Source: Candidatus Sulfotelmatobacter sp. (GTDB lineage: Bacteria; Acidobacteriota; Terriglobia; Terriglobales; Acidobacteriaceae). From it: a DNA stretch of 57,666 bases. The DNA is taken from assembly GCA_025462865.1 (NCBI GenBank), contig JAOAPI010000023.1, positions 1 through 57,666 of the forward strand, given 5' to 3'. Below the pieces are notes generated by a model. It searched no databases. It had not been told where the DNA came from and saw only the letters and a list, made by a program, of their open reading frames with translations. Each line of letters begins with the position of its first letter. The stretch's first letter is position 1. The translations under genes and the position numbers were made by a program. Shown piece by piece: positions 51,703 to 57,666 of the stretch.

Positions 51703-52872
51703 ATGTCGTGGAGCCTCCCCAAACTAGTTCCGCGCTCAGCGCCGCTTATCCTGCTCATTCTCACTCTAGCCGCCGCCACGGGTTTTGCGGCCGTCGGTCA
51801 TCTCGTTGCCCGCTACAACGCCAACCAGCAGTCTCGAGGGCGCAAGCTTTACTCGCAGGGTCTCGCCGCCGCCAGCGCCGGCCATTACGACGACGCTATA
51901 GCCGCATTCCGTGCCGCCCTGACTTGCGATCCAACCAACTCCCAGTACCAGCTCAGCCTGGCCCGCGCCCTGCGCGACAGCAATGATCCGCGCCGCCTCG
52001 ATGAGGCCGAATCCTATCTCGTCGCTCTGTGGCAGCGCTCTCCACAAGATGCCGCCGTCAATCTTGCTCTGGCTCGAGTTGCCGCTCATCGCGGATCTGT
52101 TGAAGATGCCACCCGTTACTACCACAACGCCATGTACGGGGCCTGGAACTCTGATCCGGACGCCAATCGCAGCAAAGCCCGCATCGAACTCATTCAGTTC
52201 CTGCTTAAGAAAAACGCCCTCGCGAATGCAGATTCCGAACTCATGGCGCTCTCCACTTCTTTGCCTGCCGATCCTGCCGCGCACCTTCACGCCGCACAGC
52301 TTTTCGCCGACGCTCAGGACTACTCAGGCGCGCTCACTCAGTATCGCGAAGCTCTTCACCTCGATCCCTCAAATTCCTCTGCTCTGGCTGGCGCTGGCGA
52401 GGCCGCTTACCACTTGGGCAACTACACCACCGCCGAACACTACCTGCAAGCGGCGGTTAACAAGGATCCCCAGGATGCCGACGCCCGCCGGCTTCTGGCA
52501 ATCACCGACCTCGTTCTCCGCAATAATCCCTTTCACAGTCATATCTCTGATGCCGAACGTAATCGACGAATCACTGCTGCCTTCTCTCAAGCAGAGACGC
52601 GCTTGATAGAGTGCGCCCAGCAAAAGGGTGTTGACCTCCACGCGGCTGGAGGCACCTCTTCATCGCCGCTCGCAGCCTTGCAGACTCGCTGGATGGCTAC
52701 CAAACCAGACTTATCCCGCCTCCGGTCTCCGGCGGAAACCGATCTACCGGACGCCATTATGGACCTTGTGTTCCAAGTCGAGCAGCAAACTGCTTCCGTC
52801 TGCGGACCTCCCCAAGGTCTGGACTTGGCGCTACTTCTGATTTTGCAAAAACGTGAGGCGGCCATTCAATGA
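51703..52872 (+). CDS. Membrane-anchored tetratricopeptide repeat protein
   Basis: A 389-residue protein with one N-terminal membrane helix (APLILLILTLAAATGFAAVG) followed by TPR units: KLYSQGLAAASAGHYDDAIA, AAFRAALTCDPTNSQYQLSL, AAHLHAAQLFADAQDYSGAL, ALTQYREALHLDPSNSSALA and GEAAYHLGNYTTAEHYLQAA. A non-repeat C-terminal region of about 120 residues follows. ATG 51703 is chosen; GTG 51691 is also in frame. The last four bases overlap the CLC gene (ATGA at 52869-52872), so the two are translationally coupled and the TPR protein may scaffold or regulate the channel. It diverges from the esterase. Confidence 0.85.
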   Translation: MSWSLPKLVPRSAPLILLILTLAAATGFAAVGHLVARYNANQQSRGRKLYSQGLAAASAGHYDDAIAAFRAALTCDPTNSQYQLSLARALRDSNDPRRLDEAESYLVALWQRSPQDAAVNLALARVAAHRGSVEDATRYYHNAMYGAWNSDPDANRSKARIELIQFLLKKNALANADSELMALSTSLPADPAAHLHAAQLFADAQDYSGALTQYREALHLDPSNSSALAGAGEAAYHLGNYTTAEHYLQAAVNKDPQDADARRLLAITDLVLRNNPFHSHISDAERNRRITAAFSQAETRLIECAQQKGVDLHAAGGTSSSPLAALQTRWMATKPDLSRLRSPAETDLPDAIMDLVFQVEQQTASVCGPPQGLDLALLLILQKREAAIQ

Positions 52873-54644
52873 GCGATCTGGCTTCTACCCCACGCTCTGC
52901 AGAAGGAATGCCAGCGCCGTCGGTGGTCCGACTCCGAGCTACTCAACGCTTATTTGCGAGTCTGGAAGGCGTCTTCCACGAGGAAGTTTTCTTTCTCATC
53001 CTTTCAGTTTTTATCGGAATCTTTTCCGGCCTGGCGGTAGTCTGCTTTCGCCTGGCCATTGACTGGATGCATCTTGCGCTGCTCGGGCCGCTTCCTCAAA
53101 CTCACAGTTGGCGTCTTTTCGCTGTTCCGTCACTGGCCGGCCTGGTCGTGGCAATTCTCGTATTACATCTGTTCCCGGGTATTCGCGGCAGCGGCGTGAA
53201 TCAAACCAAAGCGGCCCTCTACATCTTCAACGGATTCATTCCCTTCCGCACCGCCGTCGGAAAATTCATCTGTGCAGCTCTAGCAATTGGATCGGGGCAA
53301 TCGCTTGGGCCAGAGGACCCTTCTCTACAGATCGGCGCCAGTATCGCTTCCGCTCTCGGACGCCAGCTCCAGATTTCCCGGGAAAAGCTACGCCTGATGG
53401 CGCCGGTCGGCGCTGCTGCTGGACTCGCCGCCGCTTTCAATGCACCAATCTCGGCCGTGCTCTTCGTGATCGAAGAGGTCATTGGGCGCTGGAGTGCCGG
53501 CATTCTCGGTTCCGTCGTGCTCTCTGCCGTTTCCAGCGTCGTGATCGTACGCTGGTTTCTTGGAAGCGAACCGCTGTTCCGCATCCCTGTTACTACTTTC
53601 AAGCGTCCCACGGAACTGGTCGCGTATGCGGTTCTCGGTATCGTCGGAGGATTAGCTTCTGTAGCGTTCGCCAAATCGATCGGCTACCTCCGTCCGCGAC
53701 TCAAGGCTTTGCCTCGGTGGACGCAGTATTTCCAACCTGCATTCGCCGGACTTCTGATTGGCTTGATAGCTTTCCTTGGCGCACCGCAGATTATGGGCGC
53801 AGGCTACGATTCGATGGACCAAGCGATGCACGGTCAATACACGTGGAAAGTGCTCGCCGTCCTAGCCGTGCTCAAGATTGTCGCATCCACGGTTTCCTTC
53901 GTCAGCGGCACTCCCGGAGGCATGTTCGCACCCACGCTTTTCATCGGAGCCATGCTCGGAGGGGCCGTTGGAGACGTCGAGCGCATCTTCTTTCCTCATC
54001 TCACCGGGTCGACCGGAACCTATGTCCTCGTAGGTATGGGCGTTCTATTTGCCGGATTCCTTCGTGTTCCCATGACCTCCGTGTTTATGGTCCTTGAAGT
54101 CAGCGGCAATTACGAGATCATTGTTCCAGTTATTGTGGCCAATACTTTTTCTTATCTTGTCTCGCGAAGCCTGCAAACGATTCCTATTTTCGATCTGCTG
54201 ACTCGCCAGGACGGGCTCATCTTGCCTTCGCTCGAAGAAGAGCGCGAAGAAGCAATTCTGCGCGTCGAAGACGCCATGCTTCCCGTGCCAGCCGCAATTC
54301 TTAGTGCGGCGGACTATGTCGACGCCAACGCCCGCCGTGTTCAAAGCTGCACCGATGCCACTTTCTTAGTACGCATGCACCCCAGTGGCTGGAGCACGAT
54401 TACACGGGAGCAACTCCTGCACCTATTTCAAGAAGGCAAGGGAGACCTAACGCTCGGCTCCATCCTTCCTTCGCAATCCGTTCCGAGCCTTTACCCCGAC
54501 CTGCCACTCGATTCCGCACTGCGCTATGTAAACAATTACGCCCTCGTTCCTGTAGTGAATCGTGCCAACTCTCTCCAGTTGGAAGGCGTCATCTCCCGTG
54601 AGTCTGTTTTCCAAAAGTACGGGACGCGATCGAAGAACGAATAG
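52869..54644 (+). CDS. CLC-type chloride channel/transporter with C-terminal CBS pair
   Basis: A 591-residue membrane protein. The CLC core has GIRGSGVNQTKAALY, the filter-region GSGQSLGPEDPSLQIGASIA (with Glu in the G-x-E-x-P motif that gates or exchanges protons), AAAFNAPISAVLFVIEEVIG, and GTPGGMFAPTLFIGAMLGGA. The C-terminal 130 residues (from RVEDAMLPVPAAILSAADYV) look like a divergent CBS pair that would bind nucleotides and tune activity. CLC proteins conduct chloride or exchange it for protons. It overlaps the TPR gene by four bases. Confidence 0.93.
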   Translation: MSDLASTPRSAEGMPAPSVVRLRATQRLFASLEGVFHEEVFFLILSVFIGIFSGLAVVCFRLAIDWMHLALLGPLPQTHSWRLFAVPSLAGLVVAILVLHLFPGIRGSGVNQTKAALYIFNGFIPFRTAVGKFICAALAIGSGQSLGPEDPSLQIGASIASALGRQLQISREKLRLMAPVGAAAGLAAAFNAPISAVLFVIEEVIGRWSAGILGSVVLSAVSSVVIVRWFLGSEPLFRIPVTTFKRPTELVAYAVLGIVGGLASVAFAKSIGYLRPRLKALPRWTQYFQPAFAGLLIGLIAFLGAPQIMGAGYDSMDQAMHGQYTWKVLAVLAVLKIVASTVSFVSGTPGGMFAPTLFIGAMLGGAVGDVERIFFPHLTGSTGTYVLVGMGVLFAGFLRVPMTSVFMVLEVSGNYEIIVPVIVANTFSYLVSRSLQTIPIFDLLTRQDGLILPSLEEEREEAILRVEDAMLPVPAAILSAADYVDANARRVQSCTDATFLVRMHPSGWSTITREQLLHLFQEGKGDLTLGSILPSQSVPSLYPDLPLDSALRYVNNYALVPVVNRANSLQLEGVISRESVFQKYGTRSKNE

Positions 54645-54677
54645 TGACCTTCTAATCGCTAATTCTTTTTTTGCAAA

Positions 54678-54703
54678 CAAAAAACCCGCCCCTCACGGGG
54701 CGG
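54678..54703 (-). terminator. Intrinsic terminator of the secreted-protein gene
   Basis: CCCGCCCC (54684-54691) pairs perfectly with GGGGCGGG (54696-54703) around TCAC. On the minus strand the stem is followed by TTTTTTG. It lies 26 bases past the minus-strand stop at 54730 and also faces the convergent CLC gene. Confidence 0.85.
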
Positions 54704-54729
54704 GCCTCATACCATAAACGAACCACGCA

Positions 54730-55836
54730 CTAACCACCTTGGCTGCAGACCGACAGGTGGAACGGATTGTTGTGGAACGTCATCTCGCCACCCACGGAAG
54801 TGCTGGTTGGCGCCCCGAAATATTCCAAATAGGTTAGATCCTGCAGATTGTAGGTGAAGCCGTTCAGTGTGTAAGGAAAGTCTCCGTAGTTGGCAAAGAC
54901 TTCTTCCGGATCTCCATTTTCCAGAATTCCGCACTGGACCGGATTACCGTTGGTATTGACCACCAGCGGATCGTCAAGCCACTCGCCGATCTCATGCGAT
55001 AAGGCCCCGACATCCTGCGAGAACGCCCCCGGTGTGCCAATGTAAGTGAAATGCGAGTATGCCTGCGGCGCCGCTGAACTGCCGAACGAACTGTGGTAGC
55101 CGCCGATGCAGCATCCGCCGGAGGTCAGGTACACGTTGTACGTCATGAAAATCGGCAACGTGTTGGGTTGGATTGATTTCACCTTCGTCATGATGGCCTG
55201 GATCTGCACATCGAACCAGTTGATGTCGGCTAGTCCTACCTTCACTCCAAACTCATTTCCCACGCTGCCATCCGCAGGCGGTACCACGATCGTCTGGACG
55301 GGAGCCACTTTCGGCCCACCCAACAACACGTGATATCCCGGAGCAGACGAAACCTGGCCCCAGAAATTTCCGCGCTGGAAGGCATCTTCATATTGGGTTG
55401 TTCCGAGGTCGGTTGTTCCGTCCCCGGCAATCCAATCCATGTTCTGGAAGATTGGCGACCTTACTGTGTTCGCCAACGCGCTCAACCCGTTGCTTTGCTT
55501 GGTGAGAGGGTTGAACGTCGTCGTAGTTGTACCGGTCTTGTACTGCAGTGCGATCGGAATGATGAACACAGGAACTGTCGTTGACGTTCCGGTCGAGGGC
55601 GCTGTTCCGACCATGTTGTATCTGTAGGTGACGCCCTTGTATACGAACGATCCATTCCATGTGGTCAGAGGAGTGGCGGGAGTCGCGATGTCATTGGTGA
55701 GGTGCGGAAGCAGTCGCGCGAACCTGGGATGTGCGGGCAAAGTGTCTGTTGCGTCCTGGGCGAAAGCGGTGGCTGCGAAAGTGGCCACCACCAAAAGCGC
55801 AGCTAGAAAGCTGAGCGCAGTAAACCTTTGTTTCAT
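54730..55836 (-). CDS. Secreted protein with HE-x2-E motif
   Basis: A 368-residue exported protein: signal peptide MKQRFTALSFLAALLVVATF with cleavage near AFA. The mature part is beta-rich and Thr/Ser-rich (TTWNGSFVYKGVTYRYNMVG). It carries DVGALSHEIGEWLDDPLVVN, where His-Glu-x-x-Glu resembles the HE-x2-E motif in EXORDIUM/phosphate-induced-protein-like families and some zincin relatives. A Cys-Cys pair (GGCCIGGYHSSF) precedes it. Enzymatic activity is unproven. ATG 55836 is chosen for its signal peptide and for GGAG ten bases upstream; the open frame extends to 56031 without a plausible N-terminus. Confidence 0.75.
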   Translation of the reverse strand: MKQRFTALSFLAALLVVATFAATAFAQDATDTLPAHPRFARLLPHLTNDIATPATPLTTWNGSFVYKGVTYRYNMVGTAPSTGTSTTVPVFIIPIALQYKTGTTTTTFNPLTKQSNGLSALANTVRSPIFQNMDWIAGDGTTDLGTTQYEDAFQRGNFWGQVSSAPGYHVLLGGPKVAPVQTIVVPPADGSVGNEFGVKVGLADINWFDVQIQAIMTKVKSIQPNTLPIFMTYNVYLTSGGCCIGGYHSSFGSSAAPQAYSHFTYIGTPGAFSQDVGALSHEIGEWLDDPLVVNTNGNPVQCGILENGDPEEVFANYGDFPYTLNGFTYNLQDLTYLEYFGAPTSTSVGGEMTFHNNPFHLSVCSQGG

Positions 55837-56176
55837 TTGTAGGAATCTCCTTAGAGTCTTTTTACGACACGAGTATCGACAAGTATTGAATCCCCAAGCA
55901 GGTGACCCAAGCGAGTGACGAATCGTACGAAAGCTTGTTGAATTTCCAGCGTTAAGTGGAAACAGGGAACAACAAGACCCAATGATTCTCTTCACAATCT
56001 TGGGGCGCGTCAACTGTGCAAAGATCTGCATGTTTTCGATTTGTTCTTATTCTTGCGAGCTGCCTTAACGGGCGAAGGAATTTCGCATGACTGACTCGCT
56101 TATTGCACAAAAGAAAACGTCCCGGAAGACTTCCCGGGACGTTTAATTCAATCAGCGTTTCGTTGTCTTACACTCG
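55837..56176. other. Intergenic region between two minus-strand secreted-protein genes
   Basis: No gene is visible in these 340 bases. It contains the terminator of the following gene (56114-56143) and a short inverted repeat TTTCCA (55943-55948)/TGGAAA (55957-55962), about 110 bases upstream of the 55836 start. The promoter of that gene presumably lies here, but no convincing -35/-10 pair was found. Confidence 0.5.
56114..56143 (-). terminator. Intrinsic terminator of the window-edge secreted-protein gene
   Basis: AACGTCCCGG ... CCGGGACGTT form a stem of ten or more base pairs (one extra G bulges on one side). On the minus strand it is followed by TTCTTTTG. It lies about 35 bases past the stop at 56177. 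Confidence 0.75.
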
Positions 56177-57666
56177 TTAGTGGCAAGTCGTGAATTTGAA
56201 CGACGCCATGTGGGTGTTCCAGTTAAAGCTGCCGGTCGTCTTGTAGTACTCCTGCGTATACCAGAATGTGCAATCATCCACAGGGTCGATCTGCATGGAG
56301 CTGTAGTCTCCCCAACGGTTGAAGCTGCTTTTTTGGACGCCGGTGCCCTTTAGGACGATGTGTGGTGATTCCATTTTGCCCAGGGGATCGGTTGGTACAC
56401 GCCCGGCGTAAACGATACTGGGGGCAAGCGTCGAACTGGATGCGCTGAAGCCAAGGGCAATATCGCCGTTTTTGTCCATGGCGATGCTGCCCATCCAGAA
56501 CGCAATTGCATTGGCCATTGTGCCCGCCTGATACACAACAGGCGAAGCACCGGGGCTACGAACTTCATACCACCGTGCAGACGATTGGGCTTTTGATCCC
56601 TTGATCGAATGATTCGCTACCAGCGATTCATGGCTGCCAAAGTTGCGGTAGGCAAGACGATACATTAGCCGGTCACCAAGCGCATCGAGCAATTCGCCAC
56701 CCGAGGGCTGGGGAATGCAGTTGCCCGTTGCGGCGCAAGCGTCCGTGTAGGCCGGCACGACCAATACCGAGGGTCCGGTAAAGGTTGAGTTTGTGGGCAC
56801 CACGAAGTCCACATGAAACTTGTAGAGATTAACCGTGGTTGCAGTTCCCAAGTCCATCTGATAGTTCGGTGAACCCGCAGGCGGAGCGGTACTGCCATCC
56901 AAATCCGCTGGCAGCATCGCATAGTCGACGGTGGAACGCTGGAAACAAACAGAGGTTGCCGTATTGCCAAGAAGCATATTGGTGCGATCCAACGCGCAAG
57001 TTTCCGCGCCGGTAAAAAAGCCGCCGTTCGGGAAGCTGTCCGTGGTCAGGTAATAGGCGTCGGGCCAGACTCCAAGCTTGGGGTAGTCGGGCAATACGTT
57101 TTTGTAGTTGAAGGAATAGAGATGATAGGTTCCAGTCGCGTCTGACGAGGTAGAAACCGCCACGCACGCATTGTTCTGACTGAAGCTGTTGTTGTAGGCG
57201 ATCATGGTGATCAGCCAACGTTGCGCAGCCTTGTCGTAAGTTGCTACGGGATCGCTCAAATTGCCCGTGGCGCAATTTCCGCCCAGCGGCTTATACAGCG
57301 TCTGAATGTTGGTCGGGGCCATGATCTGCGCGCCCGTTGTCTTGTCATAAACGGCATAGGCGATATTGACGGTCTCGACTACCTGCGTAGCTCCCACGCT
57401 GGAATTTGTGTCAGGCGGAACGAAACCACCGCCCTGGCTATCAATAATTCCGTCGAAACTCAACAGGTTCGTTGTGCTGACCTGAGATAAAACCTCGGTC
57501 TGTTCGACTGGATCGGGCTGGTTGCTGATGTGCTGCCCGCCGTAACGTTTATGTTCCGGCATCACCTTACTTACGTTGTGCCACGGTTCGGCTTTCATGT
57601 CACGCAACGCCTGTGTCGTTGTCACGTGAGTTGCCGTTGTTACGACTGGATTTTTTTGTACTTTTG
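56177..57666 (-). CDS. Large secreted protein, 5' end cut by window edge
   Basis: At least 496 residues; the frame stays open beyond the GTG at 57625 (residues VQKNPVVTTATH precede it), so the true start is outside the window. Visible segments suggest a beta-propeller or related all-beta fold: GGGFVPPDTNSSVGATQVVE, VATYDKAAQRWLITMIAYNN, YPKLGVWPDAYYLTTDSFPN, FWMGSIAMDKNGDIALGFSA and RWGDYSSMQIDPVDDCTFWY. The last resembles the ends of secreted propeller proteins common in acidobacteria. Several Cys may form disulfides (CALDRTN, CAATGNC, DDCTFWYT ... TTCH). No catalytic motif was recognised. It is followed by the terminator at 56114-56143. Confidence 0.75.
   Translation of the reverse strand, partial: KVQKNPVVTTATHVTTTQALRDMKAEPWHNVSKVMPEHKRYGGQHISNQPDPVEQTEVLSQVSTTNLLSFDGIIDSQGGGFVPPDTNSSVGATQVVETVNIAYAVYDKTTGAQIMAPTNIQTLYKPLGGNCATGNLSDPVATYDKAAQRWLITMIAYNNSFSQNNACVAVSTSSDATGTYHLYSFNYKNVLPDYPKLGVWPDAYYLTTDSFPNGGFFTGAETCALDRTNMLLGNTATSVCFQRSTVDYAMLPADLDGSTAPPAGSPNYQMDLGTATTVNLYKFHVDFVVPTNSTFTGPSVLVVPAYTDACAATGNCIPQPSGGELLDALGDRLMYRLAYRNFGSHESLVANHSIKGSKAQSSARWYEVRSPGASPVVYQAGTMANAIAFWMGSIAMDKNGDIALGFSASSSTLAPSIVYAGRVPTDPLGKMESPHIVLKGTGVQKSSFNRWGDYSSMQIDPVDDCTFWYTQEYYKTTGSFNWNTHMASFKFTTCH

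Noticed and set aside
54730..55836. Classical zinc metalloprotease (HExxH) in the secreted protein
   Set aside because: The motif is HEIGE, not HExxH; only a distant resemblance to EXO-like proteins is supported.
1..57666. tRNA, rRNA, CRISPR arrays, transposases or phage genes
   Set aside because: None was recognised on either strand; a covariance-model scan would be the decisive check.

Overview
The window looks like chromosomal DNA of a soil acidobacterium (Acidobacteriota, Terriglobia-like). The basis is gene content, not a phylogenetic computation: a 1215-residue Oar-type TonB-dependent receptor with an N-terminal carboxypeptidase-regulatory-like domain, an SBBP beta-propeller repeat protein ending in an acidobacterial-style C-terminal module, a membrane Ser/Thr kinase fused to TPRs, a large multidomain PIG-L deacetylase, a DUF2934 protein and many secreted TPR proteins. 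No rRNA, tRNA, CRISPR array, transposase or phage gene was seen.

Region 1-5.5 kb is a small accessory area. It holds two related AraC-type regulators (one cut by the window edge), a secreted alpha/beta hydrolase, a dienelactone hydrolase gene wrecked by an internal deletion and a frameshift, a DUF302 gene, a TetR regulator and an enoyl-CoA hydratase-like gene. Region 5.7-16.7 kb is mostly housekeeping: pyrF, an RlpA-like protein, thiD, aroA, a PspC protein, a CBS protein, an outer-membrane barrel, and small secreted or membrane proteins of unknown role. Region 16.7-30 kb is envelope-oriented: two secreted proteins sharing a C-terminal module, an AsmA-like protein, a TPR protein, and a LacI regulator directly upstream of the TonB-dependent receptor.

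Region 30-37.6 kb is amino-acid metabolism: a trans-sulfuration PLP enzyme diverging from a likely six-gene operon (SDR, aminotransferase, amidohydrolase, cupin, thrC, thrB). Region 37.9-45.4 kb is a minus-strand series of kinase, PIG-L deacetylase, APC permease and DinB-like protein.

Region 46-51.6 kb is the most interesting part. It is a minus-strand cassette of a serine esterase, a classical ATP-grasp protein, a GCS2/YbdK-type carboxylate-amine ligase, an M29-like metallopeptidase and a second ATP-grasp-like protein whose motif order suggests circular permutation. Three amide-bond-forming candidates plus a peptidase and an esterase suggest an uncharacterised route that makes, modifies and recycles a small peptide or amide. 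Two palindromic elements sit in its intergenic gaps. The window ends with a TPR/CLC channel pair and two secreted proteins, the last cut by the window edge.

Starts were chosen by ribosome-binding site and family N-terminus. Function assignments rest on motif recognition by eye; no database search was run.
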